Of a stretch of 64,000 nt of DNA, positions 55,135 through 63,984 are shown piece by piece. Source of the stretch: Fulvimonas sp. R45 (GTDB lineage: Bacteria; Pseudomonadota; Gammaproteobacteria; Xanthomonadales; Rhodanobacteraceae); NCBI RefSeq assembly GCF_030504985.1, contig NZ_JASERU010000004.1:62001-126000 (forward strand). The letters run 5' to 3'. Numbering within the stretch: position 1 is the stretch's first letter; each line of letters opens with the position of its first letter. Both the position numbers and the translations under genes were made by a program. The notes under the pieces were generated by a model. It saw only the letters and a list, made by a program, of their open reading frames with translations. It had not been told where the DNA came from and ran no database searches.

Positions 55135-55743
55135 ATGCCGCTGACAGCCTTCGGCCTCAATTGCACGCTCAAGCGCGGCGCCGAGCCGTCGTCCACCCAG
55201 AAGCTGCTCGACCAGGTATTGCAGGCATTGGGCGGGTACGGCGTCGGCTCGTCCAGCGAGCGTGCGGTGAACTGCAACATCCTGCCCGGCGTGCGCACCG
55301 ACGAAGGAGAGGACGACGACTGGCCGCGCCTGCGCCGGCGCATCCAGGAAGCCGACATCCTGGTGCTGGCCACACCGATCTGGCTGGGCCAGCCCTGCAG
55401 CGTGTGCAAGCGCGTGCTGGAACGGCTGGACGCGGTGTTCGGCGAGATCGACGGGCACGGCCGCTACCCGACCTTCGGCCGCGTCGCGCTGGTCGCGGTG
55501 GTCGGCAACGAGGACGGCGCCCACCACGTCACCGCCGAGCTGTACCAGGCGCTGGCCGACGTCGGCTTCACCATTCCCGCGGCCGGCTCCAGCTACTGGG
55601 TCGGCGAGGCGATGCAGAAGACGAACTACATCGACCTGGACGAGACGCCGGAGGCGCTGGCGGGCGCGATCCGGACCCAGGCCTGCAACGCGGCGCACCT
55701 GGCGGAACTGCTGCGGGCGAAGCCGTATCCCGGGACGCGCTAG
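55135..55743 (+). CDS. Flavodoxin-like NAD(P)H-dependent FMN reductase family protein
   Basis: A 202-residue flavodoxin-fold protein. It has the first strand and loop LTAFGLNCTLKRGAEPSSTQKLLDQVLQAL, the FMN/ribityl-binding region ADILVLATPIWLGQPCSVCKRVLERLDAVF (flavodoxin_2 type), RVALVAVVGNEDGAHHVTAELYQALADVGFTIPAAGSSYWVGEAMQ. Probably binds FMN and reduces quinones or another acceptor. The ATG at 55135 is preceded by GGGAGCG. It follows the acyltransferase by 55 bp with no clear functional link. Confidence 0.88.
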   Translation: MPLTAFGLNCTLKRGAEPSSTQKLLDQVLQALGGYGVGSSSERAVNCNILPGVRTDEGEDDDWPRLRRRIQEADILVLATPIWLGQPCSVCKRVLERLDAVFGEIDGHGRYPTFGRVALVAVVGNEDGAHHVTAELYQALADVGFTIPAAGSSYWVGEAMQKTNYIDLDETPEALAGAIRTQACNAAHLAELLRAKPYPGTR

Positions 55744-55778
55744 GGAGGGCGGCGGCAATCCCGCCGCGGGCGCCGCGA

Positions 55779-56282
55779 TCAGCCGCCGCCCAGCCCGAAG
55801 TTCCAGCCGGCCTGCAGGGCGAGCATCAACACGGCGATGACCGACACGCCCGCGCGTGCCGGACGTCGCAAGTCGGGCGAGCGGGCGTACAGGGCGAGGC
55901 CGATGGCGATCGTGCCCGCCTCGAGCAGGAAGTCCGCCCACGGCGTCGCATAGAGGTGCAGGCCGGCCACCGGGCCGTGGCGCCACAGCGGCAGCCGGCT
56001 GGTGAAGTAGTCGGCGGCGACGTGCGACAGCACCAGCAGGCCGGTGCCCAGCGCCAGGCGGGCGCGACGGAAAATCAGCATCGCGGCCGCCGCGAGGACG
56101 ACGGCCGCCGCGAACGCGCCGGGCAGGGTGTGCGTGTCCGGGCCGATCCCGAGTGACGGCGCCATCCCGCCCAGCACGTCGTGCAGGTCCGGCTCGATCG
56201 AGGCGAACAGCAGCCATGCCATGGGCAGCGGCCGCAGCCAGCGGCGCGAGCCGAGGGCGATGGCGTAGTGGCCCATGTACAT
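55779..56282 (-). CDS. YdjM/DUF457-like membrane protein
   Basis: A 167-residue membrane protein with four to five helices. It starts MGHYAIALGSRRWLRPLPMAWLLFASIEPDLHDVLGG, with an Asp/His-rich pattern (HYAIALG, EPDLHD, VLSHVAADYFTSRLPLWRHGP) that resembles the LexA-binding/metal-dependent hydrolase-like DUF457 (YdjM) family. The His and Asp may bind metal. Its ATG overlaps the stop of the upstream 31-residue ORF by one base, suggesting coupling. Function unknown. Confidence 0.78.
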   Translation of the reverse strand: MYMGHYAIALGSRRWLRPLPMAWLLFASIEPDLHDVLGGMAPSLGIGPDTHTLPGAFAAAVVLAAAAMLIFRRARLALGTGLLVLSHVAADYFTSRLPLWRHGPVAGLHLYATPWADFLLEAGTIAIGLALYARSPDLRRPARAGVSVIAVLMLALQAGWNFGLGGG

Positions 56283-56377
56283 CAGCGCGGCCCGCGCGTG
56301 AGGCGGCGGTGGATCGCGCAGATCGCGGCGCCGGGCAGGAGAAAGCCCAGCAGCATCAGTACGTCGAAATCCGGCAT
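56282..56377 (-). CDS. 31-residue small membrane protein coupled to the YdjM-like gene
   Basis: A short frame, MPDFDVLMLLGFLLPGAAIC plus a basic tail ending LTRGPR, with one predicted helix and positive charges at the C-terminus. The ATG at 56377 is preceded by GGGGAAG. Its TGA overlaps the ATG of the next gene (TGATG). The ribosome site, single TM helix and coupling support a real small protein; no family is recognised. It could alternatively be a leader peptide. Confidence 0.55.
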   Translation of the reverse strand: MPDFDVLMLLGFLLPGAAICAIHRRLTRGPR

Positions 56378-56508
56378 CGGTCTTCCCCAGGATGACAGTG
56401 CGAGACTTTCGCCATTCTGAGGAGGCGGCCGGCGCGAATCCACCGACGGCGACACGGTGCCCCTGCCCGGTTCCGGCGGGGTTTCCAGGCAGGACCGGGC
56501 GGAAAGGG

Positions 56509-57324
56509 TTACCGGCGGTGGCGGTTGATGGTGTCGCGCAACTCCAGCGCGGCCCGGCGCGCGGCCTGGGCGAAGTCCTCGCCGCCGCCGGCGTAGAGGA
56601 TGGCGCGCGAGGAACTGATCATCAGGCCGCCGCCGTCGGCGGTGAGGCCGTGGCGCAGCACGGCCTCCACGTCGCCGCCCTGGGCGCCGATGCCGGGCAC
56701 CAGCAGCGGCATGTCGCCCACGCGGGCACGCACCTGGCCCAGTTCCTCCGGCCAGGTCGCGCCGGTGACCAGGGCGCAGTTGCCGTGCGCGTTCCAGTCG
56801 CGCGCGATGGTCTCGGCCACGCGCAGGTAGAGCGGGGCGCCGCCGCAATCCAGCGCCTGGAAGTCGGCGCCGCCGGGGTTGGAGGTGCGGCAGAGCAGGA
56901 TCGCGCCCTTGTCGGCGCGGTCGAGGAAGGGCTGGATCGAGTCGCGGCCGAGGTAGGGGTTCAGCGTCACCGCGTCGGCGCGGTAGCGGTCGAAGGCTTC
57001 CGCGGCGTAATGTTGCGCGGTGGAACCGATGTCGCCGCGCTTGGCGTCCAGGATCACCGGCACGCCGGGGTGCTTGTCGTGGATGTGCGCGATCAGGCGC
57101 TCCAGGGTTTCTTCCGCGCGCAGCGCGGCGAAGTGCGCGATCTGCGGCTTGAACGCGCAGACGAGGTCGGCGGTGGCGTCGACGATGGCGGTGCAGAATT
57201 CGAACACCGCATCGGGACGTGTGCGCAGGTGGGCCGGGAATTTCGCCGGCTCCGGATCGAGGCCCACGCAGACCAGCGTGCCATGCCCGCTCCAGCGCCG
57301 CTGCAGGGTGTCGTGGAAGCGCAT
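56509..57324 (-). CDS. pyrF: Orotidine-5'-phosphate decarboxylase
   Basis: Last step of UMP synthesis. The 271-residue protein belongs to the longer PyrF subgroup: [35 protein letters not shown], the catalytic [58 protein letters not shown] and SSSRAILYA. The ATG at 57324 gives the family start ([11 protein letters not shown]). Convergent orientation relative to the flavodoxin gene; divergent from the TonB receptor locus across 911 bp. Confidence 0.95.
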   Translation of the reverse strand: MRFHDTLQRRWSGHGTLVCVGLDPEPAKFPAHLRTRPDAVFEFCTAIVDATADLVCAFKPQIAHFAALRAEETLERLIAHIHDKHPGVPVILDAKRGDIGSTAQHYAAEAFDRYRADAVTLNPYLGRDSIQPFLDRADKGAILLCRTSNPGGADFQALDCGGAPLYLRVAETIARDWNAHGNCALVTGATWPEELGQVRARVGDMPLLVPGIGAQGGDVEAVLRHGLTADGGGLMISSSRAILYAGGGEDFAQAARRAALELRDTINRHRR

Positions 57325-57573
57325 GGCATGGGTCTCCGGCAAAAAGGGGGCGTGTAGTCTAGCGAAGCAGGCCCGGCCACGGCGCCGCCGCCGGTGTGCG
57401 GCCGCCTGGAGCACGCCGGCCTGCGCGACATTCCCGATGCGGGCGCCCGGCGGAGCAGGTTCCGTCCGCGTCGCCGCGGTCCGTGCGGAGCGCCATCGGC
57501 AGACATCCGGCCGGTTTTTCTGCGCTGCAGCGTGACATGGCGCCGCTTCGGCGTACTAATCTGCGCCGGGGAC

Positions 57574-57587
57574 TTAGATCGATCCAA
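57574..57587. promoter_or_regulatory. LacI-type operator-like palindrome TTAGATCGATCCAA
   Basis: Near-perfect dyad around ATCGAT (one mismatch from TTGGATCGATCCAA). LacI-family regulators often bind such CG-centred palindromes in front of carbohydrate TonB receptor loci in Xanthomonadales. It lies 250 bp upstream of the pyrF start and 649 bp upstream of the receptor. Confidence 0.4.
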
Positions 57588-58010
57588 ATCGGGCGGTGAT
57601 TCCGGGTTGCGACGCGATGCGGAGAACCGGGGCCCGGTGGGATCGAGGGACAGGGTGGGGAGGGAGCTCGGGACGCGCGCATCGAGGCGCCGCCTGATGC
57701 CGCCGCTTTCCGCCGCACAGGTCGAGAGAAGTGGGAGCCGCCGCATGGAACCAGAAGCCATCCGCATTGCCGTGACCGGTCCGCGTGCCGCATGCGTGCC
57801 CGTGCGCGGGGAAGTGCGGCGGCGGGGCGTGGATGTCCGCCGCACGGGCGGTTCCTGCGGCCATCCCGCAGGCCGCACCGGTATCGGGCGGACGGCGGGA
57901 CGCGCACGGCGCGGCGTCGACCGGCGCCAAGGACGCCAGCAGCGGTAGCCCGCGCGGAATCCGGGACAACCGGCGCGGGCGAATCCGGGTGCCCGTTTGT
58001 CGCCAAAAAT

Positions 58011-58024
58011 TTAGATCGATTCAG
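58011..58024. promoter_or_regulatory. Second copy of the motif, TTAGATCGATTCAG
   Basis: Shares TTAGATCGAT and CA with the site at 57574 but is less symmetrical. It lies directly upstream of the GGAGGGG ribosome-site-like sequence and in an AT-rich stretch (CAAAAATTTAGAT), so it could overlap the promoter of the TonB receptor gene. Confidence 0.4.
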
Positions 58025-58235
58025 TTTGAAGGAGGGGAACGACCGCACCATGCAGCCAGCAGCACGCGATCCATCGAGGGGAACACCGCGCGAACTCCAT
58101 TCACCCCACGCAGGGCCATGTCGCCCGGCGAAAGGGCAGGAGAACCGCGGACAGCCGTCTTCCGGCCTTGCCGGCGCGAATGGAGTTGCCTCCGAGTCCG
58201 CCGGCAGGACGCACACCAAATGGGGATCACTGAAA

Positions 58236-61200
58236 ATGACGCACCTTCCACACGTCCTTACCCGCAAGCCGTTGTACGCCGCGCTCGCCATGGCCACCCT
58301 GTCGTTCGCCGGCCTGGGCATGACCGGAACCGCCTCCGCCGCGCAGCCGGCCGCACCCACCGCCGCCGCGACCCCGCCGCCGCAGCAGGCGACCGACAGC
58401 ACCAAGACGAAGAAGGCGGGCAAGAAGCAGGCGGATGCGACCGACACCACCAACCTGCAGACCGTCATCGTCAGCGGCTATCGCCAGTCGATCGACCAGA
58501 ACCTCCAGGACAAGCGCGATTCCAACTCGATCGTCGAGGTGATCAACGCGCAGAACATCGCGCAGTTCCCCGCCAAGAACATCGCCGACGCGCTGGCGCA
58601 CGTGCCGGGCGTGGTCATCACCCGCGAATCCGGCGAAGGCAAGACGGTCAGCATCCGCGGCCTTGCGCCCGAGCTGACGCTGACCGAACTGAACGGCAAC
58701 TACGTGGCCTCGGCCGATACCTCGGCCGGCCTGACGCGCTCGTTCAACTACTCGATGATGCCGGCCAACATGTTTTCCGACATCAAGCTCTACAAGAGCC
58801 TCGAGGCGCGCCTGGACGAAGGCGGCATCGGCGGCAACGTGGACCTGCGCACGCGCCGCCCGCTGGAGATGAAGGCGAACGACGGCTTCGTGTCCGTCAC
58901 CGGCGCGGGTTCCGACAACAGCAGCCGGATCACCCCGCAGGCCTCGGCGCTGTGGTCGTGGAAGAACAAGGACGAGACCTTCGGCGTCCTGATCGCGGGC
59001 ACGTACCAGAAGCGCCGGGACATCGACTACACGGCCAATGCGTCGAGCTGGCACTGGTGGGCCAACAACTGCTCCGACCATGCAACGTGCGCCCAGCCGC
59101 CCACGGACGTGCATGGCCACCCGTACGACTCCGCCGTGGCCTCCAACATCGACCTGTGGGGCAACGGCGAGGTCGACCAGTCCGGCAGACAGTATTCGGG
59201 CTACTGGATGCCGCAGCAGTTCTCCACCAGCCGGAACCAGCTGGACCTGAAGACCAAGGGCGTCCAGGCCACCATGCAGTTCAAGCCCAGCGACCACTTC
59301 CTGCTGACGGGCAACTACTTCCGCTTCCAGCGGCAGCAGAGCCAGATCACCAATACGCTGGAGGTTCCCGAGTGGGGCCTGCCCAGCAACAACAATTTTG
59401 ACGACCAGCAGGGCCGGCTGCTCGCGCCCAACGGCCTGACCTTCGATCCGTCGGGCACCGTCGTCACCGGCGCGAACTACGTGCTCCCGCCCGCGGGGCA
59501 GGGCTGCAACTCGACGACGAACCCCAGCACCGGCGCGCAGCGGCAGCCGGTGGACGTCTGCTCCACCGAGATCCCGTGGCTCAACGGCAACTACTCCGTC
59601 GAGAAGGCCACCTCGCAGACCCTCAACCTCGAGGGCGAGTGGGACGGCGGTGGCGACCTCAGCGGCACGTTCAACGTGGGCCGTACCTGGGCGACGGGCG
59701 GTCCGTCGATCGAGCTGGGCATGGCCGCCAAGCCGCGCAACTTCGTCAACGGCCAGTGGGTGGACGGCAGCAACGGGGCCGCTTGGACGCTGAACGGCAA
59801 GCCGACCATCACTGCCTCGCCGCAGGTGCTGCAGAACATGCTGGCCGGCGAAGGCCAGGTGGACCTCGGCTCGACCGGCTCCAACATGGTCAACACCGAC
59901 ACTTCGCAGAATTTCGCCCAGGCGGACTTCACCTGGGCCTTCGACAACGGCTGGCTGCAGTCGCTGCAGTTCGGCGTGAAGTACCGCGACAGCCACGCCT
60001 CGCAGGTGAACAACGAAGTGCGCTGGTACTGCAAGGGCACCACGTTGCAGTTCCAGACCTGCGATCCGAACGCCGGCCAGCTGCCCGCGGGCTTCCTCGA
60101 GCCGACCATGCTCAACGGCCACACCGAGGCGTACAACGACAACGTCTTCCCCGCGATCAACTTCCCCGCCTACTACAACTACCTCAACTCGACCTATGAC
60201 CGGGTGATCTACAACCACCCCGACAGCAAGTCCTCGATCCAGGAGAAGATCTCCGCCGCCTACGTGCAGGCGAACTTCGACACCGGCACGCTGCGCGGCA
60301 ACGTGGGCCTGCGCTTCGTCAGCACGAAGCAGGACATCACCGTCGCCGACGAGATCACCACCAACAACGCGGTGTACTACCACGACGCCAACGGCAACAT
60401 CCTGATCTGCCCGGCCAGCGGCGTGAACGCCGGCGGCGGCCCCTGCGCACCGGGCGACTTCCAGTACCTGCCGCGCGAGCAGTCGGTGATCCAGACCTTC
60501 AGCAACGCCACCACCAGCAAGCGGTACAACAAGCTGCTGCCCAGCTTCAACGTCGCGTGGACCATCGCGGACAATTTCGTGCTGCGCGCCGCCGGGTCGC
60601 AGGCGATGGCCCGCGCCAACTACACCGACCTGGCCCAGCTGGGCAGCCTCACCAACAACACCCAGGCGTACTACAACGACCGCAAGCAGTTCGGCGCCCC
60701 CCCGCCGGGCTGGTACGGCAGCGGCGCCAACGTGGACCTGAAGCCGTTCACCGCCACCCAGTTCGACCTGGCGGGCGAGTGGTACTACGCCCCCGAGTCG
60801 GTCCTCGGCCTGGACCTGTTCCAGAAGAAGGTGAAGAACTTCGTCGTTCCGGTCACCGTCAACAACATCAACGTGGACGTGGGCGGCACCCAGGAAAACT
60901 TCCTGCAGTACAGCACCAACGCCAACGGCCGCTCGGGCACCTCCAAGGGCATCGAGCTCTACACGCAGCACACCTACGAGATGGGCTTCGGCTACATCGC
61001 CAACTACACGCTCAACAAGACCAACGAGACGCCCGTCTCGCTCGGCGACACCCAGGTGGGCAAGTCGGAGCTGATCGGCAGCGCGAAGTACGCGGCGAAC
61101 GTGTCGCTGTTCTACGAGAAGCACGGCCTGCTGCTGCGCGTCACCAACAACTGGACCGGCCGCACCATGCAGGGCCTGGCCGCGGGCCTGCCGGTCTACA

Positions 61201-61403
61201 CGCGGCCGTACCACCAGCTCGACCTGAACGGCGACTACGAGTTCAACAAGCACCTGATGGTGAACGCGTCGATCATCAACCTGACGCGCTCCATGCCCCG
61301 CTCGTACCTGGGCGGCGACACCACGGCGCGCCTGAACCAGCTCGAGTATGCCGGGCGCCAGTACTACATGGGCATCACGTACAAGTTCGGCACCGACGAC
61401 TGA
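58236..61403 (+). CDS. TonB-dependent receptor, carbohydrate (oligosaccharide) type
   Basis: A 1055-residue outer-membrane transporter. Signal peptide: LYAALAMATLSFAGLGMTGTASAA. A Thr/Lys-rich linker precedes the TonB-box-like LQTVIVSGYRQSIDQNLQDKRDSNSIVEVINAQNIAQFPAKNIADALAHVPGVVITRESGEGKTVSIRGLAPELTLTELNG plug, which is the hallmark of the Caulobacter/Xanthomonas carbohydrate subfamily ('TonB-dependent receptor' TIGR01782). The beta-barrel ends in GITYKFGTDD. ATG 58236 gives a normal signal peptide; an in-frame ATG at 58050 with a strong GGAGGGG would add 62 residues. The adjacent GH92 gene suggests mannosylated glycan uptake. Confidence 0.92.
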   Translation: MTHLPHVLTRKPLYAALAMATLSFAGLGMTGTASAAQPAAPTAAATPPPQQATDSTKTKKAGKKQADATDTTNLQTVIVSGYRQSIDQNLQDKRDSNSIVEVINAQNIAQFPAKNIADALAHVPGVVITRESGEGKTVSIRGLAPELTLTELNGNYVASADTSAGLTRSFNYSMMPANMFSDIKLYKSLEARLDEGGIGGNVDLRTRRPLEMKANDGFVSVTGAGSDNSSRITPQASALWSWKNKDETFGVLIAGTYQKRRDIDYTANASSWHWWANNCSDHATCAQPPTDVHGHPYDSAVASNIDLWGNGEVDQSGRQYSGYWMPQQFSTSRNQLDLKTKGVQATMQFKPSDHFLLTGNYFRFQRQQSQITNTLEVPEWGLPSNNNFDDQQGRLLAPNGLTFDPSGTVVTGANYVLPPAGQGCNSTTNPSTGAQRQPVDVCSTEIPWLNGNYSVEKATSQTLNLEGEWDGGGDLSGTFNVGRTWATGGPSIELGMAAKPRNFVNGQWVDGSNGAAWTLNGKPTITASPQVLQNMLAGEGQVDLGSTGSNMVNTDTSQNFAQADFTWAFDNGWLQSLQFGVKYRDSHASQVNNEVRWYCKGTTLQFQTCDPNAGQLPAGFLEPTMLNGHTEAYNDNVFPAINFPAYYNYLNSTYDRVIYNHPDSKSSIQEKISAAYVQANFDTGTLRGNVGLRFVSTKQDITVADEITTNNAVYYHDANGNILICPASGVNAGGGPCAPGDFQYLPREQSVIQTFSNATTSKRYNKLLPSFNVAWTIADNFVLRAAGSQAMARANYTDLAQLGSLTNNTQAYYNDRKQFGAPPPGWYGSGANVDLKPFTATQFDLAGEWYYAPESVLGLDLFQKKVKNFVVPVTVNNINVDVGGTQENFLQYSTNANGRSGTSKGIELYTQHTYEMGFGYIANYTLNKTNETPVSLGDTQVGKSELIGSAKYAANVSLFYEKHGLLLRVTNNWTGRTMQGLAAGLPVYTRPYHQLDLNGDYEFNKHLMVNASIINLTRSMPRSYLGGDTTARLNQLEYAGRQYYMGITYKFGTDD

Positions 61404-61472
61404 GCAACGACAGGCGGGCCGGATCCCGCCTGCTCATGGGCACCGCTCCTACTCTCCCCGGGATGCGGGCGA

Positions 61473-61500
61473 AGGGCCATGGATGGCCCTGCTTTTTTTT
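61473..61500 (+). terminator. Intrinsic terminator after the TonB receptor
   Basis: AGGGCCAT (61473-61480) pairs perfectly with ATGGCCCT (61483-61490) around GG, followed by GC and eight T residues (61493-61500). It separates the receptor from the GH92 gene, so the two genes have at least partly independent transcription. An earlier hairpin AGGCGGG...CCCGCCT lies near 61411-61430 without a T-run. Confidence 0.92.
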
Positions 61501-61593
61501 CGCTCCCGAAGCCTTGCGTGCGCCGGGCAGGGGAGAAACGCCGCCGGCGTGACGGATGACGCCTCTTCATTCACGTACACACCGGAAAGGACC

Positions 61594-63984
61594 ATGCTTC
61601 CATTTCCCGCACGCTCTTGCCGCCGCGCTCCATCGATCCGCGGACACGTCGCGCTGGCCCTCGCGCTGGCGGCCCTCGCGCCTGGGGTCCATGCCCGGGA
61701 CGGCGCCGCCGCGCACGCCGCGACGCAGGCCGTCGACGAGGCCAACCCGCTGGTCGGCACCGCGCCGCTGGACCGGCAGGCGCTGATCGGCAACGCGCCG
61801 CCGCCGGGCGAGCCGCTGTATTCCGGCATGACGTCGCCGGGCGCGAGCCTGCCGCACAGCTCGACCGAGGCGACCCCGGTCAATCTCAATGTCGACCTCA
61901 GCTATCCCGCGGGTGTCGGCATGTCCTACTACTACACCAACCCCACCATGATTGGCTTCACCGGCGGCGGCTCGACCTATGGCGGCCAGGCGTCGCCGAT
62001 GATCATGCCGGTCGTCGGCGACTGGACCGTGCCGCCCGACTATGCGCAGTCGTACTACGACAAGACGAGCGAGAAGGCCTCGCCGGGCTATTACGCGGTT
62101 GACCTCGCCACCTTCCATACCCGGGTCGAGCTGACCGCCACGCAGCGGACCAGCCTGATGCGCTTCACCTTCCCGGCGAGCCATCGTTCGAACGTGGTCG
62201 TCAACCTGCGCCGCCTTGGCGGCGAGGTGGACGTGGTCGGCGACCACACCATCCGCGGCGTCAGCGCGGGCCGGCGCCCGGAACGCGACTCGGACGGCCC
62301 CTGGTTCGTCGCCGAATTTTCGCGGCCGTTCGCGGGGTTCGGCACCTTCCGCGCGGACCATGAGCACGAGGGCTACGGCATCGGCGACGCCGACGTGCAG
62401 CAGAACCGGCGGACCGTGTCCGGCAGTTATGCGGGCGCCTACGTCACCTTCGACACCAAGGCCGGCGAGCAGGTGCTGGTGCGGATCGCCCACGGACACA
62501 GCGCCGCCGAGGCGGAAGCGCGGCTGCGCGCCGAGGACCCGGACGGCGACTTCGAGCGCGTGCACGCCCAGGCGCGCGCGGCCTGGGCCAAGCTGTTCGA
62601 CCGCGTCCAGGTGACCGGCGGCACGCCGAAGCAGCGCATGCTGTTCTACTCGACGCTGTACCACGCCTTCGCCAGCCCGCGGCTGCTGGCGCGCAAGGGC
62701 GAACGCTTCACCGGCGCGGACGGCAAGGTCCACGTCGCCAGTTACGACCGCTACGGCCCGGTGCCGTTCTGGGACACCGGCCGCAACCAGATCACCCTGC
62801 TGATGCTGCTGGAGCCGAAGGTGGTGCAGGACATCATGCGCTCCGAGCTCGACATGGCGCGCGAGCGCGGCTACATGAACACCTCGTTCCACGGCGACCA
62901 CGCCGCGTTGATGTACGACGGCGCGTGGCAGCGCGGCATCCCGTTCGACTACGCCGCCGCGTACGAGTACCTGCGCAGGAACGCGACCGACCCCGCGGGC
63001 CCGCGCCCGTACCTGGCCGAGTACGAGAAGAACGGCTGGATCGCCGACGTCGTGCCGCCGGGCAATCCCAGCCCGCCCTACGCTGGCGGCAAGGCCGGCG
63101 TCGCCACCACGCTGGAATACGCCTGGGACGACCACGCGCTGGCCGACATCGCGCGCCGCCTCGGCAAGGCCGACGACGCGAAGATGTTCCTGCGCCGCGC
63201 CGCGAACTACCGCAACGTGTTCGACAAGTCGACCGGCTTCATGCGCGGCAAGACCGCGGACGGCCAGTGGATCGCGCCGTTCGACCCGGGCGAGCCGTAC
63301 TACAACTTCATGATGAAGGAGGCCTCGGGCTGGTCCACGCTGTGGCTGGTGCCGCACGACGTGCAGGGCCTGATCGACCTGCTCGGCGGGCGCGACGCGT
63401 TCAACGCCAAGCTCGACGCGTTCTTCTCCACGCCGTACCACCCGAAGGGCATCTGTCGCGACTGCACCGGCCTGATCGGGCAGTACGTGCAGGGCAACCA
63501 GCCGGACCAGCAGGCGGCCTACCTGTACGCCTGGAGCGGCCAGCCGTGGAAGACCCAGGCGCTGGCGCGGCGCATCCTCGCCGAGATGTACGGCAGCGAC
63601 GCCAGCGGCTACGGCTTCCCCGGCATGGACGACCAGGGCTCGACCTCGTCGTGGTACGTGCTGAGCGCGATGGGCTTCTACCCCGTCGATCCGTCCACGC
63701 CCGACTACATCCTGGGCAGCCCGATCTTCGACCAGGTCCGCCTGCGCCTGGGCAACGGCAAGGTGTTCGAGATCGTGGCGCGCGGCAACTCGGCCGCGAA
63801 CAAGTACATCCAGTCCGCCACGCTCGACGGCAAACCGTGGAACCGGCCCTGGTTCAGCCAGGCGGACATCGCCGGCGGCGGCACCCTGGTGCTCACCATG
63901 GGGCCGACGCCGAACAAGGCCTGGGGCGCGGCCCCGGCCGATGCGCCGCCGTCGATGTCGGCGCAGGAGCACGGCCGTCCGTGA
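61594..63984 (+). CDS. Glycoside hydrolase family 92, exported alpha-mannosidase
   Basis: Ca2+-dependent exo-alpha-mannosidase acting on mannose-rich N-glycans or yeast mannan. The 796-residue protein has a signal peptide (GHVALALALAALAPGVHA) and GH92 features: VDEANPLVGTAP near the N-terminus, GYMNTSFHGDHAALMYDGAWQRG, KEASGWSTLWLVPHD with E576 at the position of the general acid, GNQPDQQAAYLYAWSGQPW, and D679/D680 in GMDDQGSTSSWYVLSAMGFYPVDPSTPDYILGSP at the base position. ATG 61594 is preceded by AAAGGA. The MDDQG sequence lacks the more usual GDDDxG spacing, so linkage preference is unclear. Confidence 0.93.
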   Translation: MLPFPARSCRRAPSIRGHVALALALAALAPGVHARDGAAAHAATQAVDEANPLVGTAPLDRQALIGNAPPPGEPLYSGMTSPGASLPHSSTEATPVNLNVDLSYPAGVGMSYYYTNPTMIGFTGGGSTYGGQASPMIMPVVGDWTVPPDYAQSYYDKTSEKASPGYYAVDLATFHTRVELTATQRTSLMRFTFPASHRSNVVVNLRRLGGEVDVVGDHTIRGVSAGRRPERDSDGPWFVAEFSRPFAGFGTFRADHEHEGYGIGDADVQQNRRTVSGSYAGAYVTFDTKAGEQVLVRIAHGHSAAEAEARLRAEDPDGDFERVHAQARAAWAKLFDRVQVTGGTPKQRMLFYSTLYHAFASPRLLARKGERFTGADGKVHVASYDRYGPVPFWDTGRNQITLLMLLEPKVVQDIMRSELDMARERGYMNTSFHGDHAALMYDGAWQRGIPFDYAAAYEYLRRNATDPAGPRPYLAEYEKNGWIADVVPPGNPSPPYAGGKAGVATTLEYAWDDHALADIARRLGKADDAKMFLRRAANYRNVFDKSTGFMRGKTADGQWIAPFDPGEPYYNFMMKEASGWSTLWLVPHDVQGLIDLLGGRDAFNAKLDAFFSTPYHPKGICRDCTGLIGQYVQGNQPDQQAAYLYAWSGQPWKTQALARRILAEMYGSDASGYGFPGMDDQGSTSSWYVLSAMGFYPVDPSTPDYILGSPIFDQVRLRLGNGKVFEIVARGNSAANKYIQSATLDGKPWNRPWFSQADIAGGGTLVLTMGPTPNKAWGAAPADAPPSMSAQEHGRP

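Larger units (their letters stand above)
57325..58235. other. 911-bp non-coding regulatory gap between pyrF and the TonB receptor
   Basis: No frame here looks coding: the available ORFs are Arg/Pro/Ala-rich shadows. The region holds two related operator-like motifs (57574-57587 and 58011-58024) and a strong GGAGGGG at 58031-58037. An ATG at 58050 is in frame with the receptor, giving a possible extended start. Its length is unusual for this compact genome and suggests a long 5' leader or several regulator sites. Confidence 0.6.

Noticed and set aside
57574-57969. A minus-strand 131-residue frame in the pyrF-receptor gap
   Set aside because: Pro/His/Arg-rich without domains or ribosome site. 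It covers the operator-like motif and is most simply non-coding.
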